From contig JADCRB010000044.1 in NCBI GenBank assembly GCA_021464245.1, forward strand, positions 606,605 through 670,604: a stretch of DNA of 64,000 nt. The letters run 5' to 3'. The position numbers were made by a program, and so were the translations under genes. The notes beneath the pieces were generated by a model. That model saw only the letters and a program-made list of their open reading frames with translations, had not been told where the DNA came from and searched no databases. The DNA is from Carallia brachiata (Eukaryota; Streptophyta; Magnoliopsida; Malpighiales; Rhizophoraceae). Shown piece by piece: positions 12,600 through 24,874 of this stretch (within the stretch, counting starts at the first letter, position 1; every line of letters starts with the position of its first letter).

Positions 12600-12626
12600 T
12601 TAGAGGAGTTTTGATTTAAGAAACAT
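12600..12626 (-). promoter_or_regulatory. Upstream mini-ORF in the presumed 5' leader of the NPF gene
   Basis: On the minus strand an ATG at 12626-12624 opens an eight-codon frame closed by TAA at 12602-12600, about 85 bases before the proposed NPF start. If transcription starts upstream of it, it could dampen translation. The transcription start is unknown. Confidence 0.35.
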
Positions 12627-12652
12627 GTGTGACTTGTGGAGGATTTAAAGAG

Positions 12653-12692
12653 TTGGGGGTTGGGGGGGGGGGGGGGGGTGGTGTGGGGGGGA
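12653..12692 (+). repeat. Long G/C homopolymer tract upstream of the NPF gene
   Basis: A nearly pure run of about 17 G followed by further G blocks (C-rich on the NPF strand). It could form a G-quadruplex and is also a place where assemblies often err. It lies about 140-180 bases upstream of the proposed NPF start codon. Confidence 0.8.
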
Positions 12693-15600
12693 GTGACAGC
12701 AAGGAAGGTCCAACTTGAGAAAGAATGGTCTAGACTTTGGACCAAATAACTTCAATGTTTTGGATCTCTTTGTTTCTTTACCTAAAAAGAGGGCATTGTT
12801 TTAAGTATAGGTTATATGATTAAAAAATCTTACGGTAAAAGGAATAAAAAAATGTATAATTTATAAATAGAACGATTTATAAATTTAATATTTTAAAATT
12901 TTGAATTAATATATGATGTTAAGTTCATGCGTTTGTTACTTTCTTATTGTTCAAAATTTCCTTCGATATAAGAATAACCTTGACTTTAATTTAGTGTTTG
13001 TTATCCTTACCTTTTTTTTTAAACTTCTTTTTCTAATATAAAATAATTTTAAATCTAATAAACTTATTTTATTACTTTTTTTTTGTTCACGTAGATTTCT
13101 TTTAAACTTTTTAGTTGTATTCACAACTAGTAAAAAAATTCCTTTAATTCAAACTTCGGATGACTCGCTAAGCGAATTTTCATATTTTCACGCCTAAGAT
13201 AATAGTAGTATCAAACGTGAATCTCGCTTACCACTAAGTTATTCTCTCCCTATTAAAAATGGGTCTGTACGCATGCTAGCATATGGGATAAAGGTTAAAT
13301 TAGTTCTAAATTTTTATAAATGAGTAGTAAATGTTTTTGTTTTTATTTCAGTTCTCAGCCTTCAAGATTTGTTACAACCAAGTACTTTTGTTGGCAGAAT
13401 TAAGTTTATTTCCTTTAGGTTAACGTATATTATTAAACGATTTGATCTAATTTTATTGACGAAAGGACTTGATTGTAACAGTTATTAAAAGTTTCAGACT
13501 GAAATTAAAAAATAAAAAAATTTAAGACTCAATTATAAAAATCGATAAAAGTTTACGCCTAATTTTCCCTTTATCCCACTAGAATTGAAGTCCTAGGAAA
13601 TTGAAAAAGAAAAAAATTCACATCCTTGTATAACTAAGAATCATTCATATTCACTTCCACAGACCACCTTCATTGTGTGAAAATTATCAAGTAGAGTAGG
13701 TTTATATTGTATACAATATAATAAATTTACATTGATTAAAATATAACATGTGATATTAAATATTAAATTAAATCACTAAAGATGTATATGTATAAAGATG
13801 ATCACAATTTATTAATGGACGAGTGATATATTTAAATAGTCAAATATTCGAGACAATAAATAAATAAATAAATAAAAGATTGAATTCTTTCCGAACCTGC
13901 TTTGGCTAAGATGGCGCCTCATAAACGAAAGGGGATAAGATGTCAATATTTGGAGCATAAATCCACCAACTAAAAGAGAATCCAAAAGGAGAAGATATCC
14001 ACATGGAAATATTTATTACAGACAAATCTTACCTAGGTTAATTTTAAGGGAAACAAGTAGATACAAAGTGATGTGATTAATAAATAATTAAATTTAGAAA
14101 AAGAATAAATAAATGAGTTGTTAGATAGATATAGTTCTTCTGAAAATTATATGTATTTAAAATATATTTTTTAGTTAATTGATTTAAATTGAAACTCATC
14201 AAAATAGTACAAATTAATAATTATATGAAGTTTAAATATATTTTTTTAATTAATTAATTTTGACTGACATTTATTCTTGACCACAATTTCCGTACAAATG
14301 AATTGGTATTTAATTTGTATTCAATTTGCCTAAAAGTTAACACTTTTTGGTGGGGCCATTAAGTAACCCCATAAATAAATTAAAGAGGTATCAGAACCAA
14401 TCAAATTATAATATGTTAAATATATTTATTAATTTTATCATTTCGAATCTACGAGGTGCAAAGAAAACAAAACAAATTCTGTGGGCTCAACTGCTGCATA
14501 GGCAAATTTGTCAAATTATTTTCTATCTTGGTTATAATTTTATAAGGCAATTAGGAAGGTTTGAGTGAATGCTTCTCCTCCAATAAAAAGCTTCTATACT
14601 TGTAGTTTTAACAATTACTTATCGCATTGCTCAAAAAAAAAAAAAAAAACAATTACTTATCGCCTTCCGTTAAAAAAAAAAAAAAGAACAATTACTTGAT
14701 GCCTTTTGGTTTCTTCCATAAAAAACAATCATTTAATGCCTTCATTAGTAAGTTCACACTTTGTCAATGTGAACATTATGAATTCTCAGCAATCCCAATT
14801 ATCAGCAGAAGTTATTTGTTTTTGTCCAGAGGGGATTGATGAGTGTTTCTTTTCATTTCGTAAATCTATCTGAATTTTTGCGAATTCTAAAAAAAAACAT
14901 GTTAGATTAAAAAATTTTAGTTATTTTATTTAAATAATTTTAATGTAGTAATAAATTATATAAATTATTAAATAATTAAATTTATAAAAATATAAATAAA
15001 TTATTATATATTATTAATAAAACTACAATATTATTTATATTTACTTTTTTAAAATTATATAATAAAATTATTGGACTAAAATTAAATTTATTTAATAATT
15101 ATTGTACTAGTACAATCTTACACGACTGTACTACATAATAATTAATTGCTGAACAAAATTTAGACACGTGAAAAAAAAAAAAAATATATATATATATTAT
15201 ATATATATATATATATAAGCAAATATCCAATTTCATTAAAGTAAAGATAAGTATAGTAGGACTGGCCCAAGGCTACACCAACTTGACAAGTAAAAAGATA
15301 AGAGGTTTTCTAATTTTACTCCCTTTTAGGAGAGTTAAATTAACTCATATAAGAAAGTAATGTGTTATTTAGGTTACAGGTTATCACATAAAAATAAGGT
15401 AGAAAAAAAAAAAGGGAGGCACCGGTCACCATGTTTTATTTTTTTTGTTTTATAACCTTTTCCATATTAGAAGGAATCTAGTTTTAGATTTCTTACCAAT
15501 GTCCACTAGCAGGAATTCACAATATTGTCCCACTTTAATATTTTAAAATTTTGGTCTATTTGATTTTTTGTTGGTTATTTTCTACTAAATTGATATTCAT

Positions 15601-15801
15601 ATAAACGACAAAAAACAAAAAATATATTCATATAGATGTTTCACTTTTGAGAACACGGTGATTTTAAAATTAAATATTTCTTAAAAAATATAAATGTAAC
15701 AATATTAAAATCAATTTCAATGCTATAATGATGATTGTAATTTTTTTAAAAAATTAGTGAAACAATTTTTAGTCAAAAAATTAATGTTTTAAAATTATAA
15801 A
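12693..15801. other. AT-rich intergenic region
   Basis: NPF promoter side followed by about 3 kb of AT-rich DNA with A/T runs. A (TA)n tract occupies 15184-15217. Short open frames such as 14347-14568 show no recognisable protein features. I see nothing else that can be supported. Confidence 0.5.
15184..15217 (+). repeat. (TA)n microsatellite
   Basis: Alternating TA run interrupted once; self-complementary. Confidence 0.9.
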
Positions 15802-18800
15802 ATTATGTAAAATACTCCATACTTGTACAACCTTTTTAATTTTCATTTTGCAGTTAGTAAAAGCAGACTGACCGGGTAAAATCCTGCAAGCGTACATGGC
15901 CGATCGTAGTAATAAAATCTTGGTGAATACTCTAGATGTCGAACCCAAGAGAATAAAGAATTAATTATGATTTATGTTATTTAAACTGAAGGTTTTGTGT
16001 TTGAGAAAATTAATAAGAATCAGAATTATTGAATTAAAAATTAAACAATTTAACTAATAGAAAATCAAAGGTAAATTAATTAAAACTAACACAAGATAGA
16101 GAGTACCAGGACTATGAGTTTTCACTTAGAAAGGGATGAATTACATGAATTTTGTGGATTAACGAATTGAATGTCAATTCTTCTTCATTAGTTAGTTTTC
16201 TTTGTCAAGCAACTCTAACCGTATTAAATCTAATTGTGATCTTCTCTCGAATTCACACAAAGTAGATGAAACCCATTAAGAACAGAGAATTTATAACGAC
16301 ATCATATAAATTTATCTCATGTCTGACTCATATAAACTTATCTCATGTTTGACTCAATGTTCACATGTTTATCTATTTAGTGCACGATTGTGTCAAATCT
16401 GTCGATCTCAACACAAATAATATGACTACTTTCATGATAGCAAGACACAAAAGCATATTTAAGAACAAAATAGATAAATGAAATCAAGTTCTCAATATAT
16501 ACTAGCAATATAATCAAAAGAACTATAAAATATCTACAAAAATCACATAATCCAACCTTCTATTAGGCTACATCCATTTCGCTCCAGTTTAGGGTTCTAG
16601 CTACTCATGCTAAAAACTAAAGATAAACAAATATCCAACATCATTAAGTTCAAAAGAAAAGGAAGGGAAAGAAAAGGAATCGAAAAACTCATTTCCGATG
16701 TCTTGGTATTCCTTCCTTATGTTTCTCTCCTCTTCGCTCTCTATGCTTTTTCTCTGTCTTGTGTCTACAAGAATAGCCTCCAAAAGTCCTCTATATGTTG
16801 CTGTAACTTCGGTATTTATAGTACCCTCAATTAATAAAATTGAAAGCCCTAAAGAATCCAAATTCGAGTCGGAAAAGGATTTGTAAATTTTCTAGACAGT
16901 TTCAACCTGTATTTTCGAACACAAATTTCGACCCCTTCCACACAAAATTCGAAGTTTGTCAAAACATAAAAGTTGTAGCTCTATCTCTTAGCTTCGATTC
17001 GGCATAAGAATCATTCGATTCCAACTTGTATAGAGAAAGTTTGGCTGAAATACTGAGCAGTGTGCAAAGCCATGAAATGCTACCCGAACTGACCACATGT
17101 TAGCTTTCCAACCAAACTTTTGGTTCGGTTCTTTGGTGCTCGGCTTGTTTCTACTCCTTCAAACCCGATAGGTTCTTTTTTCCAAGCGTCAAATACTTCA
17201 GTTATGTCCAATTTTCCTACAAAGCATAAAACAAGCAACCGAAGTAGAATTTACCACAATTCGCAATATTTAAATAGTTAAACTATCCAAATATATATAA
17301 AAATTATGCATAAACCTATGTAAATATTGAACCTATCACAGACCATTTTTATTTAAGTCCGGCTAACTTCAGGCAGATATAACATTCGAATAACGAATTA
17401 AGCTATTGTCACAAATAGCTTGTCAAATACGATAAATTTAAATAAAATTTGAATTGATTTTATAGTTACTCCATTAATGCATTTTTTATTCACATCCTGC
17501 CTCTTTAACGTAGTAAAATCTTTTTATTAACGCTTTGTTTTGTTTTTTGAAAAGTACGTGAAATATTCTAACATTCTACGACCTTTTTAATATGTTTTGC
17601 AGTTACTCAAAGCAACTCATTTTTTAATTTAAGTAATACTGATTTAACGTAGATATAGCATTCAAGTAATGAAATACTTAATATTGACATATTATATGTG
17701 AAATAGTTCAAATTTAAATAACTTTTGGATCAATTTTTACAGTTACTCAATTCATGAATTTTTAATTCACATATGACCTCTTTTACGTAATCCAATCTTT
17801 TTATTAACGTTTTATTTTGTTTTTTGTAAGTTACGTTAAATACTATAACCTTCTACAACCTTTTTCATGTTTTTTACAGTTACTAAAAGCAGCCCATTTT
17901 TTAATTTAATTCAGACTGATTTCACGTAAATATAGCATTCTACTAACGAATTACTTAATATTGACATGTTACGTGTGAAATACTCCAAATTTAAATAACT
18001 TTTGGATCAATTTTTGCAGTTACTCAATACATAAATTTTTAATTCACATATGACCTCTTTTATGTAGTCCAATCTTTTTATTAACGTTTTATTTTATTTT
18101 TTGCAAGTTATGTGAAATACTCTAATCTTCTACGACCCTTTTCATGTTTTTTCCAATTACTGAAAGGGCCCATTTTTTAATTTAATTCGGACTGATGTAA
18201 CGTAGATATAACATTCTAGTAACAAATTACTTAATATTGAAATGTTACGTGTGAAATACTCTAAATTTAAATAACTTTTGGATCAATTTTTACAATTACT
18301 CAATACATGAATTTTTAATTCACATATGGCCTCTTTTACGTAGTCCAATCTTTTTATTAACATTTTGTTTTATTTTTTGAAAATTATGTGAAATACTCTA
18401 ACCTTCTACGACATTTTTCATATTTTTTGCAGTTACTAAAAGTAGCCAATTTTTTAATTTAATTCGGATTGATTTAACGTAGATATAACATTATAGTAAC
18501 GATTAACTTAATATTGACATGTTACATGTGAAATACTCCAAATTTAAATAACTTTTAAATCAATTTTTGCAGTCACTAAATTCATGAATTTTTAATTCAC
18601 ATATGGCCTCTTTTACGTAGTTCAATCTTTTTATTAACGTTTTGTTTTGTTTATTGCAAGTTACGTGAAATACTCGAACCTTCTACGACATTTTTCATGT
18701 TTTTTGCAGTTACTAAAAGCAGCCCATTTTTTAATTTAATTCGGATTGATTTAACGTAGATATATTATTCTAATAACAAATTACTTAATATTGACATGTT

Positions 18801-18955
18801 ACGTGTAAAATACTCCAAATTTAAATAACTTTTGGATCAATTTTTGCAATTACTCAAATCATGAATTTTTAATTCACATATGGCCTCTTTTATGTAGTCC
18901 AATCTTTTTATTAACATTTTGTTTTGTTTTTCGTAAGGAACGTGAAATAATGATG
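15802..18955 (+). repeat. 277-bp tandem array of dimeric ~138-bp units, about 6 copies, interrupted by an LTR
   Basis: The anchor AGTTACT(A/C)AAAGC recurs at 17601, 17878, 18155 (as AATTACTGAAAGG), 18431 and 18708, i.e. every 276-277 bases. Each 277-bp unit is two related halves. Half A (140 bp) runs from AGTTACTAAAAGC through GTTACGTGTGAAATACTCC. Half B (137 bp) runs from AGTTACTCAATTCATG through GTTACGTGAAATACTC. Both halves share the start, a TTTTTAATTT(A)ATTC block, ACGTAG and the GTTACGTG-AAATACTC block. A leading partial unit (15802-15868) is separated from the rest (17344 onward) by the solo LTR. There is no coding potential. Confidence 0.88.
15869..17338 (-). mobile_element. Solo LTR (1470 bp) with 5-bp target duplication CAGAC
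   Basis: The element starts TGACCGGGTAAAATCC and ends CCTATCA, giving TG...CA termini. CAGAC occurs immediately on both sides (15864-15868 and 17339-17343). There is no internal gag-pol sequence and no direct repeat of one end at the other, so it is best read as a solo LTR left by recombination between two LTRs, not as a whole element. The minus-strand reading TGATAGGTTC... resembles LTRs of plant Ty3/Gypsy (Tat-like or LARD) elements; the strand and family are inference. It interrupts the tandem array. Confidence 0.78.
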
Positions 18956-20498
18956 TTATCAATGTTTTGCTACAGTCCTATTACTTTGGAAAACCACATT
19001 ACTTTATGACTTTGTAAATTCTACTGCAACTTAGACTGGCAGAGATTAATTGTGGACATTGAAATTTTTTTGTTTTGTTTGGTCCATGACAAACATTGAA
19101 TATTCACATGATGTGGTTCACAATGACACGAAATAGTTTGAAAACTGAAACAAATTTTCATTCCTAAAAAATGATACGAGATTTTCATATGCAAAATTTA
19201 ATTATTATATGCATATTTTTTTTCTGAATGGTCTCAATTTTATCTAAATCTCAACTAACCTAAAAGAAATATACTTCTCCAAATACTTGGCAATAACAAT
19301 TGTGTCATCCTTTACGAGCGTGGGCCCATTACTAAAAGTTAATTTCTATGCATATGCTTAATAAATATTCACATGTTTACGTGATAGCTTCTGATACTAT
19401 ATTTCAATATTTAATTTATAATTAATAAATTTTCAAAATTTTAGTCTTCTAATAAAAGTAAGATTTCAATAATGATAGTTTTTCTTAGTATTTCTAATAT
19501 TATTGAAAATCTCTATGGAAATTAACCTTCGATGATATGATGACGGTAACAAACCTTGAATTGAAAGAGCTTAGGTTAACTTCAATTTGAAGGTAACTTA
19601 ATAGAGATTCTTCTTCTTACGGTCTACATGTTTTGTCTTATCCAATAGTTGTTGAATAGATTTACATGATACTATTTTGATTTTAATTAAATCTTTATTC
19701 TCAACTTTATAATTGAGTCCTCATATGTTGATGCCTTATAAATTCTTAAAATAAAAATAATTTTTCATACTTATGAAAATTATATTAGAATTAGAATTAG
19801 GATTCAATACTCTCAAATTTGTTTACCTAAAAAGGAAAAAGTTATTTTTAATTTCTTAAAGAAATTTTACGAAATTACAAAAAAAAAATAGTGCTTGGAC
19901 CTACAAAATACAAAATTAGTTTGTATTTAATGTTTATTTTTATATAAATTCATTTTTTATCGACCGATACCTAAAGATTGCACACACTCGTATTTGTTAT
20001 TTTCACTCCCTCCAAACTAAAAAAAAAAAATAACGCCATAGGCATTAAGAAAATGTTGACAAGTTTGCTTTATTGTAACTTTCGCGTAATATATTCTGGT
20101 CGGGGAAAGCCTAACAAAATTTTTGTAGAGAACTTAAAATTTTCGGTCTCAACAACAGCTCCAAAACAATTAAACTAGAGCGCAATGATTTTTTTTTCTC
20201 CAACCCTATAAGTACAGGATATAAATGTACTGTGCAATCGGTTTTCAAGGCTACAAGTTTTGCATTTCAATTTATTAATTAAAAAAAAAACCTCACTACC
20301 TGTGGCCTAAATTAATAAGAACCCGGTGGGTGCTTAAAGGCAGCAACTATACTTTCAAATTGAGAAGAAATTAAATTGGATTTGAATATGGGTCCCAATG
20401 TGATTAAAGTTAGGGGGAGTTTAGTATTAAAGTTACTTCAAAAAAAAATTCTAACCTATACAACCGCTTTCCTTACTAAATTAGGGGGAGTTTAGTAT
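18956..20498. other. AT-rich intergenic region with an 18-bp spaced direct repeat
   Basis: No supported gene. At the right edge TTAGGGGGAGTTTAGTAT occurs at 20410-20427 and again at 20481-20498, separated by 53 bases that include an A-run. This could be a target duplication around a tiny insertion or a local duplication. Confidence 0.4.
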
Positions 20499-21165
20499 GC
20501 TCCCATTTTATAGGAGTGAGATTAGCAAGTACCAAAATATAAAAGGCCCCCTAACTGTATACAATAGAGTCCACCAGCACAGGAACAATCCACCACATGC
20601 GGTAATCGTGTAGACCAAACTAAACCCGTGACCCATGCCTATAGCCCAAGAAAGAAAGTGACCTACAGGAAGGGAGATCAAGGGCCCAAGCCCCAATCCA
20701 AGGGAGAATTAGGAAGCTAGAATCTTCCCGACCCTCACTGCCCGCCGATGGTGACACCCCAGCATATTAGGAATTGGCGACAAAGCCCAAAGTCAGAAGG
20801 TAGCAAAGCTACTAGAAACGCCAAAGCGTTGTGTGGAGACCAGCAGCAACAACCACAGGTGAGAGCCCAACTGAAGAAAAACGCAAATCTGTATAAGGTT
20901 GCCCAAAGCTAGCAAAAGGACCCCTCCCCCACTTTCCCCCAATAAAGAGAAGAGGATAAGGTGGGGGAGACCATCGGAGAGACCTCGACGAGATTAGACA
21001 TAGAGATCCAAAACCAGCAAAAAATCCCTAGAAAATGAGAACCCCCAGCCGAAAGAGACATCGAGGCCTCATAAAGCTCACTACGGAGTACTAACGTCCA
21101 CCGGACGAGTAGCCGACGATCGAGATCGATTAAAACTCCACAAAGCTCTCGACGCATGATAGCTG
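20499..21165 (-). mobile_element. GC-rich fragment, probably LINE-derived
   Basis: About 670 bases with base composition clearly unlike the AT-rich flanks and no intact frame. On the minus strand it begins CATGCGTCGAGAGC. A near-identical start, CATGCGTCGAGAG, is found in the poly-A element at 49.7 kb. This suggests a 5' region of the same non-LTR family, but the rest of the two sequences is not obviously alike. It has no poly-A tail. Confidence 0.4.
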
Positions 21166-22930
21166 TAAAAATTCGTATTGAGTGATGTAAAAGTAGAATA
21201 GATTAAATTATTGAATATAATTTAAATCCTTAAAATAAAGGGAAAGTTATATATATTGACTATTTCAATTACATAAATGAGAAAATTTCGTACACTAAAA
21301 CTTCCTCTTTAATGTAATTCGAGTCGTCTTATAAAAAATGTCTTTCTCAGTATATATCCAAATTGAAGGCCTTAGAAGAGAGAACTCCAATATCCAGTCT
21401 CGCATTTCAACTAAAGAGCTCGTTTATTTTATTTTATTTTAGAAGATGCAAAAGTTTTATATTGAGAACAAAAGCAATTGCTCCTCACAAAATGGAAAAT
21501 AAAACTGAATGTTGTGGATGTTTTAATTTGAGGTCTTTCAAAAAATATCTCAGAATTTAGACCTATACTTTTAGAGATTCGAATTCCCATTTGAAAAGAG
21601 TAGTGTGAGATTTAAAAAAATAAACTCACACCCCTCCAACATTCCAATAGATGAATTTTTTTTTTTTTGAGTATTTTATCGCATAATGAATGTAAACTTT
21701 AATATTTCTCGACCTTTTTGATGTAGTTCACGAAAATGGTATGTGTTTAAGAGGAAAGAAAGTTTTTTTTTTTTTTTGGTATGAATATCAACAAATATGA
21801 ATCCAATCATGTAGTCACTCATAATATACTTTAGTAGTTAGAACTTAATTATCTAATTTAGACATCTATTAATTAAAGTTTAGATTTCTATACTATAAGT
21901 TATGGGTTCTAATATTGAGAAGGAAGCATTTGGAAACTATGAGAGGAAAAAATTACTTCTATTATATAGCTCATGACTTAATAAGTTTGTAAATGAGAAA
22001 AAAAGCATTAAGATTTCAGCAAAAAATACTAGGGTAATTTCCAATAGTTTCTAGAAATGTTTCAAAACCAAGCGCTGAGTAGACTCAAGGATGCATCACA
22101 TATTAAAGTTCAACACATAATTTCACGCTTTACTATTATATGCAATAATAAGGAGAATATGGTTTAAATTTGAGATCTCTGAGTAATAAAATCCTTAATA
22201 CTATACTGACATTACATCAGAATTTTAAATTATTGAGTAAGATATGAAAATATATTACATATTAAAATCCCAAAAAAAAAAAAAAAGATGTAACAAAATG
22301 GAGTCCTAGATGCATAAAAGGAGGAGAATTTTCAATTTCACGTGATCTTTTTCAATTGAGAAATATTTGATAAGATTTTTCTGTATAGAATAATTGAAGT
22401 GATATAATTGTTAAATGATTAAAACTAAAAAATAGATAAAATATTAAATATTATTAAATAAATTATATAATTATTTTAACGTTATCTAAAATTAAATTGT
22501 GCAGTTAAATGCTTCTGTATTTTGTTTGTTTTTGTTCACAATCCTCTGGAGAGGTCAAAAAGAAAGATTGGAACCGAGTCAAATGGCATGTATCTTTTCA
22601 GGAAATATCCAAGATTCTCCACTCGAATTAAATTTTAGACCGCGGCTACGCCAAAGGTAATACCTACAGCACATGAATCTTCGTCATCTAAATATTTTAT
22701 TGCCGGCCCCTTCTGAGTACAATCCGTGACATGCAGCCCCGTATTTTTGGTAGCAACATTGATTTATAGCCTACTACTAACTATGGCAGCTCTAAAATGA
22801 TACGGGATATGACACTTTATTATTCGATAAGTATTAGACATGTGTCAGATATATTAAAATGTATTTAATAAAAAAAATAAAGACAAATTATATGTGCCCA
22901 ACGCTTATAATGCGAACAACTGTTAGATAT
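21166..22930. other. AT-rich intergenic region
   Basis: Poly-A and poly-T runs and AT-rich DNA; no supported gene or clear repeat boundary. Confidence 0.5.
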
Positions 22931-23318
22931 AATGCGGGAACGGGTTGGGTATGGTGATGTTGCATGAGATGGAAGTGGAAGATGAGTTTATGATTTTTCG
23001 GGTCACACTAATTTTTCTATGGTTGTTGGAGCTACGCTCAGAGCCATCTGTGTTGCGCTACAAAGTATATGGGATAGTGCTTTGCGTAACATAATTGTGG
23101 AAACAGATTCCGTTGTTGCTCTACAAAAGATTACGAAACCAGGTTGGGAGTATGATATTCATCGAAAAATAATAGCTAAATGCATTCATCTTTTGAAGCT
23201 TCCTCGGAATCATGGGTTGCAACACTCATTGCGAGAAGGTAATTTTTGTACAAATTTTCTAACAAATTTGGAAGCGAATATTCTTATGAGTGACAATAAA
23301 AATATTGTGCAAGATTAG
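22931..23318 (+). pseudogene. RNase H-like (RVT_3) retroelement fragment, degenerate
   Basis: The frame from 23019 reads GATLRAICVALQSIWDSALR, then IVETDSVVALQKI and a later LREGNFCTNFLTNL. This matches the plant-type RNase H region seen at the end of LINEs (compare AELLAIREALWEAS...VESDCLLAVQAI in the LINE at 32.8-36.6 kb). The glutamate normally in AEL is Thr here (ATL). Upstream, GHTNFSMVV continues the domain, but sequence before it is out of frame with stops. No RT part precedes it. It is a decayed fragment with no expected function. Confidence 0.6.
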
Positions 23319-24146
23319 GGGTCCACCAAAAATATCTGAAACCTGAAAAGGGGTTAAGTCAATCACTAAATCAGGACTCAAGCTCACAGTCCATATCTAT
23401 TGTGAAATGCATGAATAAACTAATTTGATTTGGTTACAACTTATACCTCAGATTCTGATCTAATCATGTTAGGTGAGCGGGGCCTGCGTTCTCTTTTTTC
23501 GTTGAATAGAATGCCCCATTCAACGTTTTGCTTAGACAGTTCAGCCGTTCCACGTGTGATCAAAGCTTTTTTAAGTGTTCTGTGGACCACCCGTGTTCCT
23601 CTAACGGCGTAAAACACGTTCTATTAAAAAAAAATGTTTGTTGGTTGATTATGTGGGAAGGAAGTCTACGGGTATGGGTCTTCGGCTACATTCAGTGATT
23701 TTTTCATGTCCTTTTCTGTTGCTAAAACAAGTTTTAACTGTATGTCAAGTAATGAAAGAAGAAAAGTTTGTCATTTGTGAGGCTCACATCATGCAAATCA
23801 CATCTTTTAAGCCCATTGGAAGGTTTATTAGATCACGATTTCTTTTTATCAAATACCTCTTTCGATGATTTGAACATAAAATTTCTAAATTGAAGGTTAA
23901 GACTTTTAACCATACTAGAATATCACTTTAAAGACAAACGATGTTGCAAACTATACTTAACAAAATTCGATTTTGACCAATAAGTTAAAGTTTAACAGTA
24001 CTGGAGGTTTTCAGGATTAAAGATTTTTTAATTTGAGTGCTAATTGAAACTAATTAACAAAATATATGATTTTGTGGTTGGAAGAGGTAGCTAGAGCCAC
24101 CATAAAGGATAATTATTTACGAATCACACTTGAAAAATTAGATTGG
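23319..24146. other. Non-coding region right of the RNase H fragment
   Basis: Two short open frames (23430-23612, 23638-23868) have no recognisable features. Some of this may be further decayed retroelement. Nothing firm. Confidence 0.35.
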
Positions 24147-24156
24147 CTGTAGTCTT

Positions 24157-24296
24157 TTTTTTTTTTCTTAGTCTATGAGAGCTAATAACCTAACAATAAG
24201 GAGAGCGAAAGGTGTCAAGTTTGAGATTTAAATTCTAAACTTGAGGGTTGAGCGACAGGTCTTCAACCAACCAAGTTATATTTGGTGCTCAATTGA
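24157..24296 (-). mobile_element. SINE insertion with 10-bp target duplication
   Basis: On the minus strand: AACTTGGTTGGTTGAAGACC (A-box-like), GAATTTAAATCTC (B-box-like), then CTCATAGACTAAG and an A-run. CTGTAGTCTT flanks it at 24147-24156 and 24297-24306. The 3' end matches the SINE-like element at 7779-7897. Confidence 0.72.
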
Positions 24297-24874
24297 CTGT
24301 AGTCTTATAGTTTTTCTTTCAGTTTTCTATTCCTTTGCTAATTAACAATGCTTGCTAAATTTATTTAATTTTTTTATAAATATAATTTACTTATTATCTT
24401 ATATCATATAATGTGTGAAATTTATTAAAAATTAAAAAAAAATAAAAATTATATATAAATTATACTCACTAAATAATTTAAGTCAAATTAAAAATTCTTA
24501 ACTGTAGCAAAGATATTTGCTCTAGGATGAACTCGAGAGAAGTTGAGACTTGTGCTGCCGTCCAAAGCACGATAGGCGCTCAGGCGAAATGTCCACAAGG
24601 CATGGAGGAGGGAATGCAAATTCCTTTGAACAATGAAGTTGTGGCCTATGGCACAGGCAACTAACAGTATGATGTCACGTCTGACCATGAATGTAAAGGA
24701 TAGCCTACAATAATTGGTTTTTGCCTATGACTTAACTATTCCACGATCATAAAATCTTTTATTAATTTTTATATTATGGAAAATAAAAGTGGGTTTCCGT
24801 ATCCGAGCAGCTACATGTCCCTTTTTTCGTCGAATAACAGACAAAAGATTGTTGGCATGCCAATTCTGAGCAAA

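Noticed and set aside
15869..17338. Short frames around 16.6-16.9 kb as a gene
   Set aside because: They lie wholly inside the solo LTR and match no protein family.
24488..24688. Minus-strand open frame with DIILLVACAIGHNFI, reminiscent of the HNFI end of Harbinger-type transposases
   Set aside because: The match is only a few residues and nothing upstream continues a transposase; too weak to call.
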